Below, in pieces: positions 43,494 to 52,199 of a stretch of 64,000 bases of DNA. The notes below the pieces were generated by a model. It saw only the letters and a list, made by a program, of their open reading frames with translations. It ran no database searches and had not been told where the DNA came from. The stretch comes from Streptomyces katrae (GTDB lineage: Bacteria > Actinomycetota > Actinomycetes > Streptomycetales > Streptomycetaceae). The translations under genes were made by a program, and so were the position numbers. Within the stretch, counting starts at the first letter, position 1; every line of letters begins with the position of its first letter. Location of the stretch: the NCBI RefSeq assembly GCF_002028425.1, contig NZ_CP020042.1:868001-932000 (forward strand), given 5' to 3'.

Positions 43494-43527
43494 TGGGGGT
43501 CCCCCCGGACGGAGTCTGGGGGAGGGG
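43494..43527 (+). repeat. 34-bp dispersed palindromic repeat, copy 1
   Basis: Begins TGGGGGTCCCCCCGGACGG and contains a GGGGGTCCCCC palindrome. It is 39 bp upstream of the MFS start codon. It matches 33 of 34 positions of an inverted copy at 48824-48857 inside the GH5 gene. This is a short interspersed repeat without coding capacity. Confidence 0.75.
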
Positions 43528-43750
43528 CACGGCGGCACCAGGTCCCGGGGGTCGCGCCTCCCCCGTCGCCCGCACTGCCGTGCCGTGCCGATCGCGTTCG
43601 TGCCCATTCTGCGGCCGTCCGGCCGCTTTCCGTCCGGCCTGTGGAGAATCGGTTCTCCGTGGGTGCGGGGCGGTTCCCCCGCCACTCCCGCTTCACCCGG
43701 ATGCGTGACGGGCGCCACGGCTCCGGCCCGGACTACGGCATGGTGGTCGG

Positions 43751-44178
43751 GTGCTGTTGCGCCGGGCCGCCCTGCCCCTCTCCCTCCTGGCCCTCCTGGC
43801 GAGCGCCGGCTGTGTCTCCGTCGGCCCGGAGCACGGTGCACCGCGCCCCGCCCGGGGTTCCGCACCGCCCGCCGGGGCTCCGGACGCCGGGCGCCCCGCC
43901 CCGGCCCCGCCCGCCCGGCCCCTCCCCCTGGGCGAGGTCCCGGAGCCTTCCCCCGACCCCGACCCGGCCCCCGCCCCGGCACCCCCCGTCCGCAAGGCCC
44001 GCCCGCCCGCCCCGCGCGCGGCGAAGCCCGCCCCGCCCCGCCGCGCCAGACCCCCAAGCCCGCGCCCCCGCGCCGCGCGATCCCTCCCGTGCCGCGCGGG
44101 GAGGAACTGTGCGAGTCCGCGGAGGGGACGCTCCCGCCGTCCATCGTCGACCTCTGCGTCCGCCAGTACGGCAGCTGA
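43751..44178 (+). pseudogene. Proline-rich lipoprotein paralogue with a frameshift
   Basis: The 5' frame encodes a signal peptide with lipobox LASAGC and a proline-rich linker. The frame breaks within about 44031-44046 in a C/G run. The next frame continues as PKPAPPRRAIPPVPRGEELC and ends ESAEGTLPPSIVDLC, with a stop at 44178. That C-terminus aligns with LCEAAKGRVDPAIVALC of the lipoprotein at 31801-32265, showing which frame is native. One missing base explains the break, from mutation or sequence error. GTG 43751 is the start, in a sequence context (TACGGCATGGTGGTCGG) like that before the paralogue. Confidence 0.65.
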
Positions 44179-44219
44179 CCGGCGCACGCCGGCCTGCCCG
44201 GAGGAGCGGGACCGCTGGG

Positions 44220-44525
44220 TCACCGAGTTCCAGGAGCCGTCGGCCTCCTGAGCGCCGCGCACCGGCCGCGCACCGTCCGCCGGGCCGTCTGCCGGGCCGT
44301 CCGCAGCCGGCGCACCGCGCCGTGGCCGCGCCGGCTCCATTCGGCGCGCGGCAGCCCGGCACGCCGCCCGCCGCCGGTGATCAGGGCGTTGACCGGGGCG
44401 TGCGGGTCGGCGCCCATCCCCTTGGCGGCCAGGATCCCGACCGCGAGCGGTACGAGGGCCACGGCGAGGGCGGAGCCCGCGCAGGTCAAGCGCTGCAGGC
44501 GGGGGCGGGGGGATCGCGAGGTCAT
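44220..44525 (-). CDS. Small hypothetical membrane or exported protein
   Basis: A 101-residue protein with one hydrophobic segment near residues 15-35 (AGSALAVALVPLAVGILAAKG) and a strongly arginine-rich remainder. GGAA lies seven bases upstream of ATG 44525. It runs convergently towards the frameshifted lipoprotein gene. Weakly supported; the basic tail may reflect read-through of non-coding sequence. Confidence 0.35.
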   Translation of the reverse strand: MTSRSPRPRLQRLTCAGSALAVALVPLAVGILAAKGMGADPHAPVNALITGGGRRAGLPRAEWSRRGHGAVRRLRTARQTARRTVRGRCAALRRPTAPGTR

Positions 44526-44614
44526 GCCGTCATTCCAGCAGCAGCGGCGCCACGGGGAATCGGCGCGGGTACTCAGGCCGTTGGACCGGGGTACTCAGGC
44601 GAGGGAGGGCGGGC

Positions 44615-45073
44615 GTGGTGGCGGATCCCCAGGGGCAGGGCTTCGAGCCCGCGACGGGCGACGGCGCGGAGCCGTCGGGCGCAGAGCGGGCGGCGCAGCT
44701 GCGCACCGCGTACGAGGGGCTGCTGCAGATCCGCCGCCTGCTGACGGGATCCACCTCCACGCCCGCCCCGTGGGAGCTGCGGGTGATACCGCGGGCGGTG
44801 GCCCTGGTGCTGGAGGCGGCGGGGTTCCCGCCGTCGGCGGTGGACGCCGGCGGGCGCCGCAGCCGCACGGGCTACCGGGTGGCGTCCGGGGCGCGGGGGC
44901 TGGTCGAGGTCACCTGGGCGGGCCCGCCCGGCAGCGGCGCCGCCGGGGAGGAGGCGGAGCGTCTGGCGGCGTGCGCGGCGGAGCTGGAGCGCCACGGCTG
45001 GGACTGCCTGGTCTACCGGGGTCCGCGCGGGCGCCGCTTCCTGGAAGTGGGCGCGCCCCACCCCGGAGGGTGA
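44615..45073 (+). CDS. Hypothetical protein
   Basis: A 152-residue soluble protein with a helical core (LRTAYEGLLQIRRLLTGS, WELRVIPRAVALVLEAAGFP) and a C-terminal alpha/beta segment (AACAAELERHGWDCLVYRGP). It starts at GTG 44615 after GAGGGAGGG. No known domain was recognised; the shape is like small conserved actinobacterial proteins. Confidence 0.55.
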   Translation: MVADPQGQGFEPATGDGAEPSGAERAAQLRTAYEGLLQIRRLLTGSTSTPAPWELRVIPRAVALVLEAAGFPPSAVDAGGRRSRTGYRVASGARGLVEVTWAGPPGSGAAGEEAERLAACAAELERHGWDCLVYRGPRGRRFLEVGAPHPGG

Positions 45074-45348
45074 GGCAGGGTCGGCGGCCCGGCCGGTGGC
45101 GGGGTCTTGTCGGCGGGGACGCGGGTGTGCGGGCGCACCAGGGCGGTGTCGCCGACGGCCGGTTGCTCCACGGCCCCCTCGGCGGCCACTGCGGCGGCGG
45201 CGACGAGCTCGGGGAGCCGCGTCCTGGCCCGGCTGCCGGACGCGCCCCGTTCGGTCCGGGAGCCGGCCGGGGCAGTCCGCCCCGGCCGGCCCGCCGTCGA
45301 CCACCACCTGCGCCCGCTGCGCCACCGCGCGGCCGGCGCAGGGCCCGG
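45074..45348. other. Intergenic stretch without recognised features
   Basis: This 275-bp stretch between a hypothetical gene and the convergent LamG protein gene has open frames only of shadow quality (alanine/arginine-rich, no ribosome-binding site). No hairpin or repeat stood out. Confidence 0.4.
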
Positions 45349-48078
45349 TCAGGGCGCGCCGAAGGTGAGCGCCAGCCGCGGCGTCGCCTCGCCCGCCGCC
45401 GCCTCCGAGGACCACAGCCACAGGGCGTCGGTCCCGGCGCTGGTCAGCGCCAGGCTGTAGGGGCCGCCCAGCGCGCCGGCCACGGCGGCGGTGTTCAGCC
45501 CGGCGGTGTGGACCGCCGAGCCGTCCGGGATCCCGGGGAACGCGCCGAGCGCCGGGGCGCCCGTGCCCGGGCGGTTGGCGTACGTGGTCCCGGCTTCCGT
45601 CCAGGCGCCGGTGACCGGTACCACCGAGACGGTGTCCGTGGTGCCGGCGCCCGCCATGGTGCTGGTCTTCACGCTGAGCGTGGCCGACTTGAGCACCTTG
45701 CCCGCCGGGGCGGCCGGCAGGTCGAAGCGCAGGTAGCTGGTGTAGAGGGAGGTCCCGCGGACGGCCAGGGAGCCGGAGGTGCCGTAGTTGGCGTCCGGGG
45801 CGCCCGCGTTGGCGTAGGTGTCCTCGGCCGCGGTGACCTGGACGGTGGAGTCCGCCGGGGCGGAGGCGAGGGCGTAGTGGTTCTGCACCTGCGCCGCGCT
45901 CAGGACGGTCGGGTAGACGGCCGTCTCGTCCATCAGGCCGGCCCAGTGCTCGCTCGTGGGGCGGTCCGGCCAGCCGCCGAGCCCGTCGAAGCCGACGCGC
46001 CAGTAGCCCGTGTAGTTCTCGTGGGTGGTGACGTTCAGGGTGCCCCGCTGGACGCCGTCCACGTACAGGGTCATGCCGCCGGGGCCCTGGGTGGCGACGA
46101 CGTGGTGCCACTTGTCGTCGTTGAAGGCGGCGGCGGTGGTGATGGTGCGGGTGGCGCCGGTGTAGACCCCGTAGACCAGCCGGCCGTCGTCGGTCATGTA
46201 GACGTGCTTGTCGTACTGGCTGCTGCCGTTGATCTGCCGGCTGCCGAAGCCGACGAGCTTGCCGCCGCGGGTGGTGTTCGTCTTGAACCAGGTCTCGATG
46301 CTGTAGGTGCTGCCCACCGTCTGGCGGCGGTCGCCGTACACGTGGGCGTCGGTGCCGTTGAAGGCGATCGCCGTGCTCGCGCCGGCCACCGCCCCGGGGC
46401 TCTGGCGCAGGGCCGGGCCGTTGTGGTGCACGCCCGCCTGGTTGCCGTCGGAGGAGTCGGCGACGTACGGCAGCACGGCGTCGTCGTAGCGCCAGTACAG
46501 CTGGGCGCCGTCCGCCCGGACCTGGTTGGCGTAGGCCTCCGGCGAGGTCGGCACGGTCACGCTCGCCGGGGCGGAGAGGGCACTGGTGTTGCCCGCCGCG
46601 TCGGTGGCCGTCACCCGGTAGGTGTACGACTGGCCGGGCTGGACGGTGGTGTCGGTCCAGGAGGCCTGCGGACGCTTGAAGAACAGCGAGTCGGCGGTGA
46701 CCGTGCCGATCGGGGAGGCCGCGCCGTTGCGGTAGATCCGGTAGGTGAGCGCGCTGTCGTCCAGGTCCAGGCTGGTGCGCCAGCGCACCTGCACCTCGCC
46801 GGGCCGCACGCTCGCCGCGCCGGCCAGCGGAACCGTCGGGGCACCCGTGTCACCGGTGGAGGAGAAGCGCGTGAGGCTCTGCTGGGCCGTCCCGTTGACG
46901 GTGGTGAACTCACCGCCCACCCACAGGTACTGCGTACCGCCCTTGGAGCCGACGGTCATCACGCGCGGCCCGATGCCCTCGCCGACGCCGTCGTTGGTGT
47001 CGGGCGCCCAGCCCAGCTTGCCGACGCTGGTGGTGGGCTGCGCCAGCAGGTGGTGGCGCTGGCCGTCGGGGTACTCGCCGACACTGGAGCAGTCGTGCGC
47101 GTGCGAGGCGCTGTAGAGCACGTTCTGGTACGGCAGCACGGCCTGGGTGGCCCCCAGGCAGGTGTCGCGCCAGCGCTGGCCGAAGTCGGAGAGGTCGAGG
47201 GCGATGCGGCCGTCGAAGACCCCGCCGCCGGTGCCCTCGTTGGCGGTGTAGAAGCCGGTGGCGTCGGTGGCGATGTCCTTGACCACCGAGTTGGTCTCGA
47301 TGAAGCCCGGGTAGCCCTTGGTGAGGGCGCCGGTGGCGGAGTCGACGACGGCCAGGGCGTGCGTGCTGGTGCCGTTGACGGTGAAGAAGTCGCCGCCGAG
47401 CAGGACGTTCCTGCCGTCCGGGGTGACCTCGACGGCACGGCCCGGCTCGTCCGCGTTCGCCGTGAAGGGGCGCAGCGCGCCGTCCGCGGCTGCGACGGCG
47501 GCGAAGCGCTGCCTGGGCTGCCCGTTGACGTTGAGGAAGTCGCCGCCCGCGTAGACGGTGTCGCCGGTGACGGCGATGGCCCGTACGGTGGCCGCGAAGG
47601 CGGGGCGGAAGGACGGCTTCACGGTGCAGGTGGCCACGTCGATGGCGGCCATGCTGGAGACCGGGGTGCCGTTGACGGCGCCGAAGTAGCCGCCCGCGTA
47701 GAGGGTCTTCTTGTCCGGGGACAGGGTGAGCGCGCGGACGGTCGCGGTGCCGCTGCCGATGGTGAAGGACAGGGTGCAGGAGGTCGGGGCGCCCGTCGCC
47801 GCGTCCAGGGCGGCGAAGTTCACCGCCGGCCGCTCACTGCCGGCCCCGCCCGCGGGCGGGCGGACGGCGGAGAAGGTCCCGCCGGCGAAGACGGTGCCCC
47901 CGGCCTCGGCGAGGGCCCAGACGATGCCGTTGGGCTGCCAGGTGGGCAGCGCGTCGGCGGTGAAGGCCACGGGCGGGGTGACGGCCGCGGCCTGCGGGGC
48001 GAGCCCGAGCCCCACGAACGCCCCCGTGCCGGCCAGGGACAGGGCGAGAGCGGCTGCCGGCCCTCTGGATCTGCGCAT
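45349..48078 (-). CDS. Secreted beta-propeller, FN3, LamG and DNRLRE domain protein
   Basis: A 909-residue secreted protein. The Sec signal peptide is followed by propeller-like repeats marked by VFAGGTFSAV, LYAGGYFGAVNG, VYAGGDFLNVNG, VLLGGDFFTVNG and WVGGEFTTVNG (residues about 45-400). Then come a fibronectin III domain (VQVRWRTSLDLDDSALTYRI), a LamG/concanavalin domain (YSIETWFKTNTTRGGKL, WHHVVATQGPGGMTLYVDG) and a C-terminal DNRLRE-type domain (AEDTYANAGAPDANYGTSG, YLRFDLP). It probably binds extracellular polysaccharide. It shares its strand with the GH5 gene, 116 bp away. Confidence 0.88.
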   Translation of the reverse strand: MRRSRGPAAALALSLAGTGAFVGLGLAPQAAAVTPPVAFTADALPTWQPNGIVWALAEAGGTVFAGGTFSAVRPPAGGAGSERPAVNFAALDAATGAPTSCTLSFTIGSGTATVRALTLSPDKKTLYAGGYFGAVNGTPVSSMAAIDVATCTVKPSFRPAFAATVRAIAVTGDTVYAGGDFLNVNGQPRQRFAAVAAADGALRPFTANADEPGRAVEVTPDGRNVLLGGDFFTVNGTSTHALAVVDSATGALTKGYPGFIETNSVVKDIATDATGFYTANEGTGGGVFDGRIALDLSDFGQRWRDTCLGATQAVLPYQNVLYSASHAHDCSSVGEYPDGQRHHLLAQPTTSVGKLGWAPDTNDGVGEGIGPRVMTVGSKGGTQYLWVGGEFTTVNGTAQQSLTRFSSTGDTGAPTVPLAGAASVRPGEVQVRWRTSLDLDDSALTYRIYRNGAASPIGTVTADSLFFKRPQASWTDTTVQPGQSYTYRVTATDAAGNTSALSAPASVTVPTSPEAYANQVRADGAQLYWRYDDAVLPYVADSSDGNQAGVHHNGPALRQSPGAVAGASTAIAFNGTDAHVYGDRRQTVGSTYSIETWFKTNTTRGGKLVGFGSRQINGSSQYDKHVYMTDDGRLVYGVYTGATRTITTAAAFNDDKWHHVVATQGPGGMTLYVDGVQRGTLNVTTHENYTGYWRVGFDGLGGWPDRPTSEHWAGLMDETAVYPTVLSAAQVQNHYALASAPADSTVQVTAAEDTYANAGAPDANYGTSGSLAVRGTSLYTSYLRFDLPAAPAGKVLKSATLSVKTSTMAGAGTTDTVSVVPVTGAWTEAGTTYANRPGTGAPALGAFPGIPDGSAVHTAGLNTAAVAGALGGPYSLALTSAGTDALWLWSSEAAAGEATPRLALTFGAP

Positions 48079-48194
48079 GAACCCCCCAGTTCGGTGTGTC
48101 CGTTGTCCGTACGGGCGCACCCTAGGTCGAATTCCCGCACCGGGCACCAGACTTGACGTATCGCATGCCGAACGGCGGCCGGGCCGGAGGGCCC

Positions 48195-50150
48195 TCAGCC
48201 GGCCGGCAGCGCCCGGCACAGCAGGGATGCCGGGGAGGGGCGGAAACCGGCCCGGGCGGTGAAGGCGATGCCCGCCGCGTACTCGGTGGGCAGGCACTGG
48301 CCCTTGTAGTGGCCTGAGGCGTAGTCCCCGCCCGGGTTCCCGGCCGGGCGGGCGTCGCCCCGGTCGAACCAGACCGTACGGCCGGCGCCGGCGAGGGGGA
48401 CGCGGGCCGGGGCGCACAGGGCCGCCGAGACCCGGTCGCCGCGCAGGCTGTACCCGGTGAGGAACTGCCCGGCCGGGCACTGGAGCTTCGTGTAGCCGGT
48501 GGCCCAGTCCCCGCCCGCCGGGACGTACGTCTCGTCGCGGACCACGGTCTGGCCGCCGCCCGGGGCGCGCAGGTCGGAGGTGGAGCACAGCCCGCGCCCG
48601 CCGGTGTGGCTCAGGCCCGCCAGGCGCGCGCCGTCGGGGCAGACGGCCTTGCGGGCGCCGCTGTCCCAGTCCCCGGCGGCGCGGGTGAGCAGCGAGGCGT
48701 TCTGGTCCCGGTGGTCGGTGCTGAGCTGGTACCAGGCGGTGGTGGCGGGGACCGGCCCGGTGCGGCCCGCGGCCGAGACGAGCGCGGTCCAGGGGGCGGT
48801 GCGCCAGTCTGCGGGGTCGAGGACCCCTCCCCCGGACTCCGTCCGGGGGGACCCCCACCGTCGGCCGGTGTTGTCGTAGCGGAGCATCGCCCAGCTGTCG
48901 CCGCCGGGAGCGCCCTGTGCGGTGGTGCTCCAGCCGACGAGGGGCCAGTAGGCGAAGTCGGCGTCGGAGGCGGCCAGGTAGCCGGTCATGTTCTGGAACC
49001 AGGCGCGCGGGGCGGCGCCGGTCTCGTCGGCGCCGATGCCGAACTCGCTGATCCACACCGGGGCGGTGAAGTGGGCGCCCGTCTCGGCGGAGACGAAGAA
49101 CGCCTGGTCGTAGAGGGTCTGTTCGAGCTCGGCCCGGCTCATGTCCTGGTAGCGGGCGTCGTGTGTCTCGCCGAGGCCGGTGGCGCCGCTGTGGTGGGGG
49201 CCGGTGTAGCCGTAGAAGTGGGCGGAGTAGACCAGCTTGTTCGAGACGACGAGGGTGTGGGAGAGGGTGCGGACGGGGGTGAGGGCGGGGCGGCCGTGCG
49301 GGAGTCCGTCGGCGGGGATGCCCGTCCAGTTGATGCCCTCGACGACGATGAGCAGGTTGGGGTTGGCCTCCGTCAGGATCCGGTCGGCGGCCTCCTCGGA
49401 GGCGGCCTGCCAGTCGTGGCCGTCGCCCAGGCCCCAGTTGGGGTCGTCCCAGGTGTCGCGGCGGACCTCGTTGTACAGGTCGGCGCCGACCACGCGGGGG
49501 TTGTCGCGGTAGCGGCGGGCGAGGAAGACCCAGTCGTCGGCCCACTGGGCGGTGGAACGGCTGCTGTTCCACCGCTCGTTGCCGTCGAGACCGCAGCACC
49601 AGCGGGTGGTTCCGGTGTGGTTGTTGAGGATGACGGCGAAGCCCGCGTCGGTGAGGGCCGAGACCACGGCGTCGTAGACCTGGAGCGGGGTGCGGCCGCG
49701 CAGCGCCGAGTTGGCGGCGACGGCCGCGTCCGGGACGGGGGCGGTGGCGTGCAGCATCTCGTTGGAGAAGGGCAGCCGGACGCTGTTCAGCCCGAGCGCG
49801 CGGAAGTCGGCCAGCAGTGCGGGCAGGGGCACCCGGTCCAGGCCGAGGGGGATGCCGTGCGAGTCCTGGCCCGCGTGGTGGTTGGCGGGGTCGGCGATGT
49901 TCCCCGAGCCGTTCCAGGAGCCCTGGGCGCCGTCCCAGTTGCCGGAGCGCAGGCGGAAGCGGTTGCCCTGGGCGTCGACGATGTACCGGCCCCGGGTCGA
50001 GAGCGGGGGCGTCCACGGCGCGGGGTCGGAGGCGGCGGGCGCCGTGGCCGGGGCGGCCGGGGCGGCGGCGAGTGCGGGGGCGGCGCCCGGCAGGACGACG
50101 CCGCCCGCCAGGAGCAGCACGATCGACAGCACCCGTACGAGGCTCTTCAT
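48195..50150 (-). CDS. Secreted glycoside hydrolase family 5 (cellulase-like) with cysteine-pair repeats
   Basis: A 651-residue exported enzyme. A signal peptide (VLSIVLLLAGGVVLPGAAPALA) precedes a TIM-barrel with VRLPFSNEML, ILNNHTG, the acid/base glutamate in DLYNEV and the nucleophile glutamate in WISEFGIG, matching GH5. The last 150 residues consist of three copies of a module of about 50 residues, each with two cysteines (KAVCPDGARLAG, KLQCPAGQFLTG, KGQCLPTEYAAG), perhaps a carbohydrate-binding tail. A 34-bp dispersed repeat lies in frame within the gene (48824-48857). ATG 50150 gives the signal peptide MKSLVRVLSI. Confidence 0.9.
   Translation of the reverse strand: MKSLVRVLSIVLLLAGGVVLPGAAPALAAAPAAPATAPAASDPAPWTPPLSTRGRYIVDAQGNRFRLRSGNWDGAQGSWNGSGNIADPANHHAGQDSHGIPLGLDRVPLPALLADFRALGLNSVRLPFSNEMLHATAPVPDAAVAANSALRGRTPLQVYDAVVSALTDAGFAVILNNHTGTTRWCCGLDGNERWNSSRSTAQWADDWVFLARRYRDNPRVVGADLYNEVRRDTWDDPNWGLGDGHDWQAASEEAADRILTEANPNLLIVVEGINWTGIPADGLPHGRPALTPVRTLSHTLVVSNKLVYSAHFYGYTGPHHSGATGLGETHDARYQDMSRAELEQTLYDQAFFVSAETGAHFTAPVWISEFGIGADETGAAPRAWFQNMTGYLAASDADFAYWPLVGWSTTAQGAPGGDSWAMLRYDNTGRRWGSPRTESGGGVLDPADWRTAPWTALVSAAGRTGPVPATTAWYQLSTDHRDQNASLLTRAAGDWDSGARKAVCPDGARLAGLSHTGGRGLCSTSDLRAPGGGQTVVRDETYVPAGGDWATGYTKLQCPAGQFLTGYSLRGDRVSAALCAPARVPLAGAGRTVWFDRGDARPAGNPGGDYASGHYKGQCLPTEYAAGIAFTARAGFRPSPASLLCRALPAG
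48824..48857 (-). repeat. 34-bp dispersed palindromic repeat, copy 2, inside the GH5 gene
   Basis: Reverse complement of the repeat at 43494-43527 with one mismatch. It lies within the GH5 coding sequence, where it encodes roughly WGSPRTESGGG between the catalytic domain and the C-terminal modules, without breaking the frame. Position in a linker suggests a tolerated insertion. Confidence 0.7.
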
Positions 50151-50379
50151 CTGGCTCCCGCCCGATCCGGCCGCCCCCGTCCGGGCGGCTGCGGCGGACA
50201 AGTTACCGGCCGGTCGCTCGGGAGGGAAGGTACGGGCGCACCCCGGTCCCCGGGCGTCAACGGGGCGGGCCCGCGCGGGCCCTTCCCATGGGTGACCCCC
50301 GGCAAAACCGCCCCGGCCGGCGCCGGACCGCTCTACCGTGCCCTGAGGGGTCGGGCCGAAGGACCGGAGGGCGGGGCTG

Positions 50380-50682
50380 ATGGACGAGGAAGAGGACATG
50401 CGGCTGGCGGAGATCACCCCGGAGATCTCCCGCCGCACGCTGGCGATGCTGCGCGGGCTCGCCGGGCTGGAGCCTGCGGAACGGGTGCCCGAGGACGCCA
50501 TGGCCGTGGCCGACGCGATCCTCGCCGAGCACGGTACGGACGGGCTGAGGGTGCTGGTGATGACCCTGGCCGCCTGGGCGACGGCGCAGATCGAGAACGT
50601 GGCCGAGCTCAGCGGGCGCAGCCACGAGGCGGTGCTCGACGCGATGGAACTGGCCTGCCTGGAGGCCAACGCCGACGACTAG
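50380..50682 (+). CDS. Small hypothetical acidic protein
   Basis: A 100-residue all-helical acidic protein (MRLAEITPEISRRTLAMLRG, AMAVADAILAEHGTDGLRVL, SGRSHEAVLDAMELACLEAN). It is soluble and without cysteine motifs or a signal. Its size and charge are like small regulatory or adaptor proteins. Function unknown. ATG 50398 (MRLAEI) is an alternative start. Confidence 0.6.
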   Translation: MDEEEDMRLAEITPEISRRTLAMLRGLAGLEPAERVPEDAMAVADAILAEHGTDGLRVLVMTLAAWATAQIENVAELSGRSHEAVLDAMELACLEANADD

Positions 50683-50946
50683 GGCCTACGCCCGGGAACG
50701 CGAGCCGAGGGTGTGGCGGGCGTCCGCGGCGGGCCGTGGCGCCGTGCGGCGGCCTCGCGGGGGCAGCGGCGCGAGTGCGCCCCGGGAGGACCGGGGCGCG
50801 GCCTGGCTCACGGGCCAGACGGCACCGGGGAGCGCCCGCGCCGGCGGGGCCGGGCGGCCGGTGGTCCGCCGTATGCGGCTTTCCGGCCCGGGTCGGCGAC
50901 ACTGGGGGGACCAGAAGGTTGCGGGGGGTCCTGAACGGAGGCCGTC

Positions 50947-51417
50947 GTGAGCACACCTTCCCCCATCCGGATCGCCGCCGTACTGTCCGCCGAACACCGC
51001 GGCCGGCTGATGTCCTACGCACGTGAGGTCAATTTCCCCGAGGGCGCCCGGATCTTCGAAGAGGGCGGCCGGGCGGAGGCCTTCTGGATCGTGCGCTCCG
51101 GCACGGTGACCCTGGAGGTCCCGCTGCCCTCCGGCGGCCACCGGGGTGCCGCGGCCGTCGAGAGCCTCGGGCCCGGCGAGCTCGTCGGCTGGTCCTGGCT
51201 GTTCCCGCCGTACACCTGGCAGCTGAGCGCCGAGGCCATGACCCCGGTACGGGCCTACGAGTTCGACGGGGCGGCCGTCCGGATGCTGATGGACGCCGAC
51301 CCGGCCTTCGGCTCGGCCATCGGCCACTGGGTCGGGCGGATCCTCGCGGTCCGGCTCCAGCAGACCCGCACCCGCCTCCTCGACCTCTACGCCCCCCGCC
51401 CGACCGCCACCCGCTGA
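50947..51417 (+). CDS. Cyclic nucleotide-binding domain protein without DNA-binding domain
   Basis: A 156-residue protein consisting of one Crp-type cNMP-binding beta-barrel (VNFPEGARIFEEGGRAEAFWIVRSGTV split by the usual loops; ESLGPGELVGWSWLFPPYTW) and the following long helix. It stops where the helix-turn-helix of CRP/FNR would begin. The phosphate-binding cassette reads GELVGWSWL and lacks the canonical arginine-serine pair, so it may not bind cAMP. GTG 50947 is the start. The 264 bp before it hold nothing evident. Confidence 0.78.
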   Translation: MSTPSPIRIAAVLSAEHRGRLMSYAREVNFPEGARIFEEGGRAEAFWIVRSGTVTLEVPLPSGGHRGAAAVESLGPGELVGWSWLFPPYTWQLSAEAMTPVRAYEFDGAAVRMLMDADPAFGSAIGHWVGRILAVRLQQTRTRLLDLYAPRPTATR

Positions 51418-51674
51418 CTCCTCGGGGCGGCCCCCGGCCCCCCGGAGGCGCTTCCCACCCGTCACACCGGCCCCTCACGGGTCCCGCGCGGGGAAGGTGT
51501 TCGGCCGATTCCCGGAATCCCTCCTTCACAGGTCACGACGACGGAGGTCGCTGCGGACTGCACTCATGCGCTCACGAACGGTGACGAGAAATGGCGGTAC
51601 GAACGGGCGTTCTCACCCCGGATGGGCAAGACTCCCGTCCGCTATCCGAAACACCGACCCGAGGAGTGTTCGAA

Positions 51675-52118
51675 ATGCGGTCCATCACCAGGAGTCTGGG
51701 ACTGGCCTCCGGAGCAATGGCGCTCACCGCCCTCACCGCCCTGGCCGGGACCGGAGCCGCCGACGCGGCACCGGCCGGAACGCAGAGCCTGTACGCCCCC
51801 TCCGCACTCGTGGTCAGCGTGACGGCCGGTCAGGACGCCGTCGGCGGGACCGTACTGCGCGCGGTGACCCTCGTGTGCGCGCCGCGCCCGGGCGGAACGC
51901 ACCCCTCGCCGGCCGCCGCCTGCGCCGAGCTGAAGGCGAACGGGGCGTCGCTGGACGCGCTCGCCGCTCCCCGCCCCGACTCCGCGTGCACCCGGGAGTG
52001 GAACCCGGTGACGGTCACCGCCGACGGGGTGTGGCAGGGGAAGCGGATGAGCTACACCTACACCTTCGGCAACCCCTGCGGGCTGCGCAGCAGCACCGGC
52101 GTGCTCTTCGGCATCTGA
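51675..52118 (+). CDS. Subtilisin inhibitor-like (SSI family) secreted protease inhibitor
   Basis: A 147-residue secreted protein. The signal peptide ends at ADAAPA. The mature part starts SLYAPSALVVSVTAG, the hallmark of the SSI family, with the four family cysteines (LVCAP, AACAE, SACTR, NPCG) for two disulfides. The reactive-site loop reads CTREWNPV, placing arginine at P1 and glutamate at P1'. It should therefore inhibit trypsin-like as well as subtilisin-like proteases. GAGGAG precedes the ATG at 51675. Confidence 0.93.
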   Translation: MRSITRSLGLASGAMALTALTALAGTGAADAAPAGTQSLYAPSALVVSVTAGQDAVGGTVLRAVTLVCAPRPGGTHPSPAAACAELKANGASLDALAAPRPDSACTREWNPVTVTADGVWQGKRMSYTYTFGNPCGLRSSTGVLFGI

Positions 52119-52150
52119 GCCCCCGCGTAGGGGTGACACCCCCGCGGACC

Positions 52151-52182
52151 GGCCGGGCGGCGCCGCCGACCGCCGCCCGGCC
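52151..52182. terminator. Bidirectional terminator hairpin
   Basis: GGCCGGGCGGCG and CGCCGCCCGGCC form a perfect 12-bp stem with an 8-base loop, between the convergent protease-inhibitor and acetyltransferase genes. Confidence 0.75.
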
Positions 52183-52199
52183 CCCGCGGCCCCGGCCCC

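Noticed and set aside
45107..45460. Small plus-strand frame before the LamG gene
   Set aside because: It overlaps the end of a supported gene antisense, has no domain and has a composition like other shadows.
44377..48156. A 1259-residue plus-strand open frame opposite the LamG protein gene
   Set aside because: The minus strand carries a signal peptide and FN3, LamG and DNRLRE motifs; the plus-strand product is low-complexity valine/glycine-rich.
50711..50950. Small overlapping frames between two short genes
   Set aside because: Both are glycine/arginine-rich, in competing frames, without convincing starts.
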